A stretch of DNA of 5,037 nucleotides, taken from Cypionkella sp. (GTDB lineage: Bacteria; Pseudomonadota; Alphaproteobacteria; Rhodobacterales; Rhodobacteraceae). Positions within the stretch are counted from its first letter, which is position 1. Every line of letters begins with the position of its first letter. Both the position numbers and the translations under genes were made by a program. A model generated the notes under the pieces. It saw nothing but the letters and a program-made list of their open reading frames with translations. It had not been told where the DNA came from and did not search any database. This document shows, piece after piece, positions 1 to 5,037 of this stretch. The stretch spans positions 1 through 5,037 of the forward strand of contig JAGPBG010000202.1 in the NCBI GenBank assembly GCA_018063485.1, written 5' to 3'.

Positions 1-1209
1 ACCATCAGGGTTACGAGGTTGGGCTTGCAGATAAGCCCACGCCCCATCGGTTTTCAGCACCGAGACCACAAAGATCACTTTCGTACCCAGGTCGGCTTCG
101 ATCGGGATGCGGGCCGCATCCATCAATGCCGCCCGCAGTTCCGTATTGCGCGCGGGGGTGGTGATCTTTGCCTGCTGCGGCTTTTGTATCAGAGGCGGTG
201 CAAGTTCTGCCGCAGCCACTGGGCCAAAGCTCTGCGCCATATGAGTTACGACCGGATCAAAGGCCGCTTTCTGGGCGGCGGGACAGCGGATTTCGAACTG
301 GTAGATGATGCCATCAGGGGCCAAAATCACCTTGCGGTAGAAGGTGGCATCACCGATTAATCCCGATAGCACATACCAGACATCGCCAGGTTTTTCATAG
401 CTGACACCTTGATAGTCCTCCAAGGACTTGTCGTGCTGCATCATTTCGTCTTGTGGCAGGCCAAAGACACCGTGTTGACCAAAGATCAGGAAATACGCCT
501 GACCATCGGCTGATGAAAAGCGGCGGCCATCGCCGTTTTCAGGCGGTTGGCCTGCGTTGAAATAGGCGCTGGGGTAGGAAATTCTGGTGCCAAAGCGGGT
601 ATTCTCATACATTGAATAGCAGCCGCCCTGATCGGTAAGGATGTCAGGCTCAATACCAGCGGTTTCGCTTGGTAACGGCGGTGGTGGTGGTGGTTGAAGG
701 GCTGCCTGCGGCTTTGACGCAGGGGCGGGCGCGGCCTCGGGTTCAACTGGCATGGGGGAAGGGTTGGGGGTTTCAGCAACCATTCCACCCGCCAAGCCGC
801 CCGAGGCAGGGTTTCCAACCTCCGCATTTTCCAGGCTGCATATTTCGATGCCTGCGGGCCAATTGAACACCAGATTGCTCTTGATCTGCGCCAGCGCATT
901 GCCACTTGTGAACCGTTCAATGCCACCAAACATCACGGCCACCGGCTCTTGCCCGGGCAGGCAGTTAGGGGCGAAATGAACCATGTGCCAGCCTTTGGCT
1001 GGCGTGCCGTTGTCAAGAAACTCAAGCTCCGGCGTTGGCCAGCCGTAAGCTGACCATTCCATTGAAAACCCCTCTTCATAGCTGGCAAGCCGACCCGCAG
1101 GCACAAGTGAGGCAAAGCCATTGGGTGCCAACACCACGGCACCTTTCGCGACGGTAAGATAGCAACGGCCATCTTCTGCCAGGTTGGTCAGACTGTCCGG
1201 CGTTGTCAT
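1..1209 (-). CDS. Probable exported multi-domain protein of unknown function, C-terminus outside window
   Basis: The frame is open without a stop from position 1269 down to the left edge, giving 403 codons from the ATG at 1207-1209. I do not recognise a named family. Residues 1-140 form a domain with three cysteines (in GRCYL, PNCLP and EICSL). Residues 144-183 are a linker rich in Pro and Ala, with a run of six prolines. Residues 195-331 resemble a domain I associate with uncharacterised proteobacterial proteins (GCYSMYENTRFGTRISYP, then NGDGRRFSSADGQ, then a YRKV...FEIRCPAA...MAQSF ending). Residues 354-403 begin a third segment (LRAALMDAAR...FVVSVLKTDGAWAYLQA). The cysteines and the linker suggest a periplasmic location, yet no signal peptide is present. 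The start is uncertain: the best ribosome site (GAAGG) lies about 11-12 bases upstream, and the codons just before it merge in frame with the IS110 transposase remnant. The gene may therefore be 5'-truncated. The reading frame is solid; the function is unknown. Confidence 0.72.
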   Translation of the reverse strand, partial: MTTPDSLTNLAEDGRCYLTVAKGAVVLAPNGFASLVPAGRLASYEEGFSMEWSAYGWPTPELEFLDNGTPAKGWHMVHFAPNCLPGQEPVAVMFGGIERFTSGNALAQIKSNLVFNWPAGIEICSLENAEVGNPASGGLAGGMVAETPNPSPMPVEPEAAPAPASKPQAALQPPPPPPLPSETAGIEPDILTDQGGCYSMYENTRFGTRISYPSAYFNAGQPPENGDGRRFSSADGQAYFLIFGQHGVFGLPQDEMMQHDKSLEDYQGVSYEKPGDVWYVLSGLIGDATFYRKVILAPDGIIYQFEIRCPAAQKAAFDPVVTHMAQSFGPVAAAELAPPLIQKPQQAKITTPARNTELRAALMDAARIPIEADLGTKVIFVVSVLKTDGAWAYLQAQPRNPDG

Positions 1210-1329
1210 GGTGACAAGCCCTTCGGCCGGAAGATATGCAATCGTCGCCACCGGGTTCCAGCAATCTTCCTATTTCGTCATCATGGCCCAGTGGGCGCGG
1301 GCCATTTTGTTGGCAAGTGCAATCGCTAC

Positions 1330-1360
1330 ACCCCTGCGAGGCTTGCGAGCCCGCAGGGGT
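1330..1360. repeat. Inverted repeat / hairpin inside the IS110 remnant
   Basis: ACCCCTGCG at 1330-1338 is the exact reverse complement of 1352-1360. Inside it, GGCT (1340-1343) pairs with AGCC (1348-1351), leaving one bulged A at 1339 and a TGCG loop. This gives a 13-bp stem. It lies within sequence that still encodes the SPLRARKPRR part of the transposase tail. There is no T-run on either side, so it is not a typical intrinsic terminator. Confidence 0.7.
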
Positions 1361-1370
1361 GACAGCCAAC

Positions 1371-1392
1371 CATTGTCCGGGCATTGTTCGGG
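1371..1392. repeat. 11-bp tandem duplication with one mismatch
   Basis: CATTGTCCGGG (1371-1381) is followed directly by CATTGTTCGGG (1382-1392). On the minus strand, removing the copy at 1382-1392 joins the frame reading MAVLQAVERFATP to the frame reading DNGWLSPLRARKPRR. A continuous transposase-like C-terminus is restored up to the TAG at 1270. The duplication is therefore the likely cause of the frameshift. Confidence 0.75.
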
Positions 1393-1428
1393 GTGGCAAA
1401 CCGTTCGACCGCCTGCAAAACGGCCATC

Positions 1429-1443
1429 CACTGCTCAGCAGTG
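1429..1443. repeat. Short perfect palindrome with 7-bp arms
   Basis: CACTGCT, a single central C, then AGCAGTG. It lies in the degenerate part of the transposase remnant and overlaps the TGA at 1435-1437. No function is assigned; it could be chance or the product of a small template-switch event. Confidence 0.45.
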
Positions 1444-1698
1444 CATGTTTACCTTCAGCGAGAGGGGCCCTCAAACCAGGAGCGTGCCGCTGCCGCGCTG
1501 CCCTATCTTCGGCGTCTTGCCCATGGGCATGGCGCAGGCCGCCATGGCAACAACGCACTTCGCGTGCCGGGCAAAGAATGCCAGCATGCGGCCCCGCGAG
1601 AGCCTCTTGCAAAACCCAACCGGCCCGTCGCCGCTTGATCCATGCAACTGGAAAACGCGCTTTGCAAGGTCAACGCCGATGATGGTAACTTCCGACAA

Positions 1699-1844
1699 GG
1701 GTGTTCTTCAGTGACAGCGTCAGCAATCACCACATTGGCACATTGCGATGCCATCAGGAGGGGGTATCAACGCTATCAACAGACCCCTGCAAAGTCGTCA
1801 TGCCCGCCTCAAGTCGGTTTTCTCTGACAAGACCCTCTCCGAAT
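1699..1844. other. Non-coding interval: IS110 left end, then yjjW downstream spacer
   Basis: These 146 bases lie between the transposase start and the yjjW stop, and hold no convincing gene. The part next to the transposase would be the 5' non-coding end of the element, which in IS110-group elements can encode the guide (bridge) RNA. It contains GGGGT (1761-1765) paired with ACCCC (1783-1787). Between the arms, TATCAAC occurs twice (1765-1771 and 1774-1780). From about 1800 to 1844 I see no hairpin followed by a T-run, so no intrinsic terminator for the yjjI-yjjW operon is evident. The exact element end within this interval cannot be placed. Confidence 0.5.
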
Positions 1845-2711
1845 TCAAAGATAGACAACCGGTGTCACGACTTTGCTCAAACCAGCGGCGCGCAGCCGTG
1901 TAGCGGTGGCCTCGATCCCGTCGCGCGGCATTTTCGGCCAATCGCGCGCCGGTCCTTTGACCCCGTGATGCTGATAGGCATTCAGCTTGACCCTGAGATC
2001 ATCGCCCTGCTCTTGCGCCAGCCCGATCAGCGCCGCAATGTCTTGGTCCCGGTCGTTCTGGCCCGGCACCATCAGATAGCGCAACTCGTATAACTTTCCC
2101 GCCGCCTGCACGATCCGGACCGAGGCCAGGCTTTTGGCATTGCCGCGCCCGGTCAGCGCAAGGTGGCTATCGGTGTCAAACGCCTTGATATCGAGCATCA
2201 CGCCATCGGTGACCGGCAGCAACCGCGCCCAGGATCCGGCGCCAAGATGGCCGTTGCTATCGACAAAACAGGTCACCCCCGCCAGATCAGGTGCGGCTTT
2301 GATCGCGGTGAATAGCGCGATGATGAATTTCAATTGCAGCGTCGCCTCGCCGCCCGAAACCGTGATTCCGCTCAGGAAACCCCGGTTGTCGCGGATCAGC
2401 GCCAGCACATCCGTCACATCCATGTGCTGCACCATCGGGTTGGCGCTGATCGGGCAGGCGTGCAGGCAAAGATCGCATTGATCGCAGGCGCTGGGATCAA
2501 AGGCTATACGACCATCGATCAGCGACAGCGCCTCTTGCGGGCAGGCCGGGATGCAATCACCGCAATCGTTGCAGTTGCCGATGGTGTGCGGGTTGTGGCA
2601 ACCCGGACAGGCAAAGTTGCAGCCCTGCAAAAACAGCACCAGGCGGTTGCCGGGGCCGTCAACGCAGGAAAACGTCAGGACTTTACTGACCGTAGCCTGG
2701 ATGCCGCTCAT
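1845..2711 (-). CDS. yjjW: YjjW-family glycyl radical enzyme activase (radical SAM)
   Basis: This 288-residue protein matches the E. coli YjjW length (about 287) and sequence pattern throughout. Cys31, Cys35 and Cys38 form the CxxxCxxC motif that holds the radical-SAM [4Fe-4S] cluster. Two ferredoxin-type cysteine sets follow: Cys47/50/53/57 and Cys76/79/82/86. Such an insert is typical of activases other than the short PflA type. SGGE at 119-122 is the SAM amino-group motif. By family knowledge the enzyme reductively cleaves S-adenosylmethionine and abstracts a hydrogen from the glycine of its partner enzyme, in the cytoplasm and without oxygen. The partner is clearly YjjI, encoded just upstream and overlapping by 29 bp, so the two are probably co-transcribed and translationally coupled. 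The ATG at 2709-2711 is chosen because MSGIQATVSKVLTFSCVDGP fits the family N-terminus and has a good ribosome site. All key cysteines are intact. Confidence 0.95.
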   Translation of the reverse strand: MSGIQATVSKVLTFSCVDGPGNRLVLFLQGCNFACPGCHNPHTIGNCNDCGDCIPACPQEALSLIDGRIAFDPSACDQCDLCLHACPISANPMVQHMDVTDVLALIRDNRGFLSGITVSGGEATLQLKFIIALFTAIKAAPDLAGVTCFVDSNGHLGAGSWARLLPVTDGVMLDIKAFDTDSHLALTGRGNAKSLASVRIVQAAGKLYELRYLMVPGQNDRDQDIAALIGLAQEQGDDLRVKLNAYQHHGVKGPARDWPKMPRDGIEATATRLRAAGLSKVVTPVVYL

Positions 2712-4218
2712 GACCTACCACCCTTGGTTTGCGCCACAGCATGTCAGTCTTGCTGGCGGCCTCGGCACCAAGCGCGGTGGTGTTGGTCCGCGAGCCCTTG
2801 GCGGCTTCATGGCGACGCACATCAGACAGGCGGATCATGTAGCCGGTGACCCGCACCAGATCATTGCCCGCGACATTGGCGGTGAACTCGCGAAAGCCAT
2901 GGGCGAGCGCGCCTTTGCACAATTGCACCAGGGCGGCGGGATTGGTGCGGATGGTTTCATCCAGCGTCAGGATTTCGGACACGCCCGAGGCATAATGGCG
3001 GTGCTGCGGCGCCAAAGCGCGGACATGGGCCACCGGGTCGGGCTCATGGCCATAGGCAATGCGGATGCCCGGGGTCAGCCCGGTATCCGTTGACAGGCCA
3101 GCCTGGGAATGCAGCATGGCGCGCCCGCGCCAGACATTGACCATCGGTTCGGCCTCTACCCGTGCGGCCAGGGCTTCGGTGATCCGCAGCGCCAGCGCAT
3201 TGGCGGCGGCGTCATGGCCATAGCGGCCCGGATTGCCTGCCTTTTCCAGCAACAGTTCGACCGCCTCGGCCATCGCGAAGATGCCGTACATCGCGGTGAA
3301 ACGGTCGCGGTCAATCCAGCCCTCGGACACCAGAAAACTGTCGAAGAAATGCGATTGATTGAACAGATAGTCGATCCGCGCGCGCATCAGATCAAAGGCA
3401 CGGTCCATATGGTGCGGCAGCACTTGGCTGAAAAAATCGGCCACACCGGTTGAGCGTGCAGCCACTTCGCGCAGGTTCAGCCGCACCAGCGTTGATGCTC
3501 CACCACCAACCGGCAGTGCATTGTAGCAACTTACAATGCCATAGCCGCGATCATCAAAGGTTTCGGCATGGATCGGGTGATTGGCGATATGGGGCTTGGA
3601 GCAGGCGATGATATTTTCGACGGCCAGCGCCAGCAAATCCTCACCGCTGATTGCGGGGTCATAGAGCAGAGTCAGGTTCGGTGCGATTTGCTGCAATTCG
3701 GCATCCACCCGCAGAATCGCGCGCGCAACGCGGTTGTCGGTCGGACCGATATTGGCATGCATGAAGGCATCGGGCAGCACCCGGTCCAGATAGCGCCAGA
3801 ACAGTTTTATCTTGCGGTAGAGGTCTTCATCCGAGACTCCTTTGCAAAATGGCAGCAACAGCGCATCAATCGCCCCCAGATACACCGGCATCCCGGTTAC
3901 CGAGGGCGTATGGTGATAGGCAATCATCAGCGTGCTGATCGCCTCGTCAAGGTCTTTCGGCACCGGCAGTTCCAGCCAGTCACTGCCCTTTGCAAGCACG
4001 ACCGCGAAATCGGGCAGCACATAGCGCGGCTTGTAGGGGGCATTGCCCTCATACATGTCGCAGATTATCCGCGCATCAAGTGCGGCACGGGTTGCCGCCT
4101 CAAGCGGCGGGTAGGGCAGGCTGTTTTCGGCCTCAAGAGACAGATAGCGTGCCTTTTGCGCCGGGCTCAATGCCGGGTCGTCAACGATGTTGCGCAGCTT
4201 GTCATTGGCGTCGAACAT
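2683..4218 (-). CDS. yjjI: YjjI-family glycyl radical enzyme, substrate unknown
   Basis: This 511-residue protein is close in length to E. coli YjjI (about 516) and similar along its whole length. The C-terminal glycyl radical motif is RVTGYMIRLSD, with the radical Gly at residue 459 (codon 2842-2844). The likely thiyl-radical cysteine is Cys231 in GIVSCYNALP (codon 3526-3528). Other conserved stretches are NAPYKPRYVLPD, RYLDRVLPDAFMHANIGP, KPHIANHPIH and SRTNTTALG near the end. By analogy with pyruvate formate-lyase relatives, YjjW makes the glycyl radical, which moves to the cysteine and starts substrate chemistry. The substrate of YjjI is not established to my knowledge. It acts in the cytoplasm and is expected to be oxygen-sensitive. 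The start is placed at the ATG at 4216-4218: family similarity begins there and a GGGGG ribosome site lies 5 bases upstream. An open extension to 4317 would cross the promoter and is not supported. In E. coli yjjI-yjjW lies next to deo genes; none is visible here. Confidence 0.95.
   Translation of the reverse strand: MFDANDKLRNIVDDPALSPAQKARYLSLEAENSLPYPPLEAATRAALDARIICDMYEGNAPYKPRYVLPDFAVVLAKGSDWLELPVPKDLDEAISTLMIAYHHTPSVTGMPVYLGAIDALLLPFCKGVSDEDLYRKIKLFWRYLDRVLPDAFMHANIGPTDNRVARAILRVDAELQQIAPNLTLLYDPAISGEDLLALAVENIIACSKPHIANHPIHAETFDDRGYGIVSCYNALPVGGGASTLVRLNLREVAARSTGVADFFSQVLPHHMDRAFDLMRARIDYLFNQSHFFDSFLVSEGWIDRDRFTAMYGIFAMAEAVELLLEKAGNPGRYGHDAAANALALRITEALAARVEAEPMVNVWRGRAMLHSQAGLSTDTGLTPGIRIAYGHEPDPVAHVRALAPQHRHYASGVSEILTLDETIRTNPAALVQLCKGALAHGFREFTANVAGNDLVRVTGYMIRLSDVRRHEAAKGSRTNTTALGAEAASKTDMLWRKPRVVGHERHPGYGQ
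2718..2725 (-). promoter_or_regulatory. Ribosome binding site of yjjW, inside yjjI
   Basis: AAGGGTGG on the minus strand lies 6 bases upstream of the yjjW ATG and within the last codons of yjjI. It supports the chosen start and translational coupling of the pair. Confidence 0.6.
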
Positions 4219-4223
4219 GGCAG

Positions 4224-4228
4224 CCCCC
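4224..4228 (-). promoter_or_regulatory. Ribosome binding site of yjjI
   Basis: GGGGG on the minus strand, 5 bases before the ATG at 4216-4218. It decides between this start and the longer open frame reaching 4317. Confidence 0.5.
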
Positions 4229-4242
4229 GGAGTTTTGTCGCA

Positions 4243-4271
4243 ATTATATGGGCAAGCAGCGCCTAGGGAAA
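4243..4271 (-). promoter_or_regulatory. Putative yjjI-yjjW promoter
   Basis: On the minus strand a perfect TATAAT -10 box lies at 4243-4248. At 17-bp spacing the -35 position (4266-4271) reads TTTCCC, a poor match to TTGACA. A strong -10 with a weak -35 is what an activator-dependent promoter often looks like, which fits the divergent AraC-type regulator. The predicted leader is under 20 bases. Confidence 0.5.
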
Positions 4272-4300
4272 TAGACTCTGGTTGCAAGATAATGGATAAT
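4272..4300 (+). promoter_or_regulatory. Putative promoter of the AraC-family regulator
   Basis: TAGACT at 4272-4277 and GATAAT at 4295-4300 are 17 bp apart, each one or two changes from the sigma-70 consensus. Transcription would start about 20-25 bases before the GTG. The -10 overlaps the tandem GATAAT repeat, so a protein bound there could control this promoter. Confidence 0.42.
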
Positions 4301-4302
4301 CC
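4288..4302. repeat. Tandem GATAAT repeat, possible operator
   Basis: GATAAT occurs at 4288-4293 and again at 4295-4300, in register at 7 bp. The second copy lies in GGATAATCC (4294-4302), which is symmetric about its central A. AraC-type proteins usually bind direct repeats, but their half-sites are normally about 17 bp long and about 21 bp apart, so this short repeat would be at most part of a site. Confidence 0.35.
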
Positions 4303-4315
4303 TCGCATCAAAGAC

Positions 4316-4322
4316 AAAAGGA
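4316..4322 (+). promoter_or_regulatory. Ribosome binding site deciding a GTG start
   Basis: AAAAGGA lies 7 bases upstream of the GTG at 4330. The alternative in-frame ATG at 4369 has no purine-rich site before it, and an in-frame TGA at 4324 rules out any earlier start. Confidence 0.6.
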
Positions 4323-4329
4323 CTGAAGC

Positions 4330-5037
4330 GTGACGGGCCAGGGCAGAGATGGCATTCGCAGCGCAGCAATGACCGACGAGATCTGGTTTGATCGCCCCGA
4401 CAGCCTTGTCGATCTACTGCCCTATCGCATCAAGGCTGCCGGTCGGACCACCGCGCGCGCCGACATGCCGCTAGTTCGCCAGAAGTTCAACCAGCATGTG
4501 CTGATCCTGCCGATATCCGGCATTGGTCTGATACGGTTAGGCGCGCGGGAATTCAGGGTTGTTGCGGGCAATCTGGTCTGGCTGGATACCGCACGCCAAT
4601 ATGCGCACGGCTGTGTGCCGGGGACCATGCCTTGGCGCTATCTGTGGCTGGGTATTCAGGGCCATGGGTTGGAAGCCTTGTTCGGCGCGCTTCATGCCGA
4701 TGATGAACCGCTTGTTCCGTTCACTGATCTCGGCTGGATGACGGACGGGTTTGTCGCGGCGATCGGCCGCCTGCGGGATCCCGGCCCGGCAAGTGCCGCC
4801 GAGAACAGCGCCCTGGTGGCCCGGCTTATCAGCTTTCTGGTCGGCGCGAGAGGCACCACTGCGCAGGTGGCAGGCGCGCCTGACGCCAGCATGGCCGCAC
4901 TGGCAGCACGGATGCGCAGCGGGCTGGCGCATGTCTGGCGAATCGCCGATCTGGCAAGATCGGCGAACCTTAGTCCGGCACAATTGCACCGACGGTTCCG
5001 GCAGGCACATGGTGCGGCGCCGATTGACTGGCTGCGG
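4330..5037 (+). CDS. AraC-family transcriptional regulator, C-terminus outside window
   Basis: The frame is open for 236 codons from a GTG to the right edge. Residues about 45-110 resemble the cupin-type ligand-binding domain of AraC-like regulators: a short beta-rich stretch (HVLILPISGIGLIRLGAREF, then GNLVWLDTARQYAHG) followed by PWRYLWLGIQGHGLEALF, which fits the W-x-Y-x-W motif seen after the barrel. Residues about 203-236 are the first helix-turn-helix of the C-terminal DNA-binding domain (WRIADLARSANLSPAQLHRRFRQAHG). The second helix-turn-helix, expected in the next 50 or so residues, lies beyond the window. Family members usually have about 270-300 residues. The gene diverges from yjjI across 111 bp, so it most likely controls the yjjI-yjjW operon and perhaps itself, in response to an unknown small molecule. 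The gene is too cut off to name an orthologue. Confidence 0.88.
   Translation, partial: MTGQGRDGIRSAAMTDEIWFDRPDSLVDLLPYRIKAAGRTTARADMPLVRQKFNQHVLILPISGIGLIRLGAREFRVVAGNLVWLDTARQYAHGCVPGTMPWRYLWLGIQGHGLEALFGALHADDEPLVPFTDLGWMTDGFVAAIGRLRDPGPASAAENSALVARLISFLVGARGTTAQVAGAPDASMAALAARMRSGLAHVWRIADLARSANLSPAQLHRRFRQAHGAAPIDWLR

Larger units (their letters stand above)
1237..1698 (-). pseudogene. IS110-family transposase, internally deleted and frameshifted
   Basis: The N-terminus starts at a TTG (1696-1698), since in-frame stops lie just upstream. It reads SEVTIIGVDLAKRVFQLHG and then RLSRGRMLAFFARHAKCVVAMAACA, the hallmark start of IS110-family transposases; Asp10 would be the first RuvC-like catalytic residue. 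After about residue 56 the sequence jumps to a stretch resembling the late C-terminal region (KIGQRGSGTLLV), so most of the RuvC-like domain and the following Transposase_20 domain are missing. The tail ARKPRRGVAIALANKMARAHWAMMTK is typical of the C-terminus. Lesions visible on the minus strand are TGA at 1471-1473, TGA at 1435-1437, TAG at 1270-1272, and a frameshift in 1371-1392. The TAG sits where relatives commonly have Gln or a similar residue before Glu-Asp, so a CAG to TAG change is plausible. Transposase resemblance continues past it to about 1237 (EDCWNPVATIA). The product cannot be functional. Confidence 0.85.
1210..1800 (-). mobile_element. Remnant of an IS110-family insertion sequence (limits approximate)
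   Basis: The core is a broken transposase gene (about 1237-1698) whose two ends match IS110-family transposases. Full elements of this family are usually about 1.2-1.5 kb, so roughly 0.7 kb has been lost internally. IS110 elements typically lack terminal inverted repeats and make no clear target duplication, so neither end can be fixed from sequence alone. The right-hand limit is a guess from where G-rich, structured non-coding sequence gives way, before yjjW ends. The left-hand limit is set where the adjoining hypothetical gene can begin. The element can no longer encode its own transposase. Confidence 0.75.

Noticed and set aside
486..929. Minus-strand open frame of 147 codons inside the left-hand gene
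   Set aside because: It is a shifted frame; the continuous 403-codon frame on the same strand has better domain structure and covers the whole region.
1076..1612. Minus-strand open frame of 178 codons
   Set aside because: It is a shifted frame across the IS110 remnant and the adjoining gene. The transposase-like residues appear in other frames, and its translation has no recognisable family pattern.
1800..1844. Intrinsic terminator after yjjW
   Set aside because: No inverted repeat followed by a T-run is present on the minus strand; the repeated AAGTCG words nearby are direct, not inverted.
3568..4266. Plus-strand open frame of 232 codons opposite yjjI
   Set aside because: It is the antisense shadow of a well-supported gene in high-GC DNA; no family resemblance and no ribosome site.
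4301..4313. FNR-type oxygen-response site near the regulator promoter
   Set aside because: Only one half-site (TTGAT on the minus strand) is present; the partner half at the right spacing does not match.
4219..4317. 33-residue N-terminal extension of yjjI to an ATG at 4317
   Set aside because: It would run across both putative promoters, family similarity begins at the ATG at 4218, and only that start has a good ribosome site at a suitable distance.
4369..4371. ATG as start of the AraC-family regulator
   Set aside because: There is no purine-rich site before it, whereas the GTG at 4330 has AAAAGGA at 7 bases.

Overview
The window looks like a stretch of an alphaproteobacterial chromosome, most likely from the Rhodobacter/Roseobacter group. 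This is inferred from the high GC content, the codon use and the style of the proteins; there is no rRNA or marker gene to confirm it. It holds two full genes and two genes cut by the window ends. A decayed insertion sequence lies between two unrelated functional blocks.

Left block (1-1209, minus strand): an open frame of 403 codons runs off the left edge without a stop. It encodes a probable exported protein of unknown function: an N-terminal domain, a proline-rich linker, a second conserved-looking domain and the start of a third. Its start lies just downstream of the insertion sequence remnant, no signal peptide is visible, and the ribosome site is poor. The 5' end may therefore have been lost.

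Middle block (about 1210-1800, minus strand): a remnant of an IS110-family insertion sequence. The transposase keeps its N-terminus with the first RuvC-like aspartate and its C-terminal tail, but the middle is deleted. Stop codons and a frameshift add to the damage. The frameshift can be explained exactly by an 11-bp tandem duplication.

Right block (1845-4218, minus strand, and 4330-5037, plus strand): yjjI and yjjW form an overlapping pair. They encode a glycyl radical enzyme of unassigned substrate and its radical-SAM activase, which carries two extra ferredoxin-type clusters. An AraC-family regulator is transcribed divergently from a 111-bp intergenic region with recognisable promoters on both strands and a tandem AT-rich repeat that could be an operator. 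The layout suggests an inducible, oxygen-sensitive catabolic step: the regulator senses a ligand, YjjW installs the glycyl radical on YjjI, and YjjI acts on an unknown substrate. This block is the most biologically interesting part of the window.
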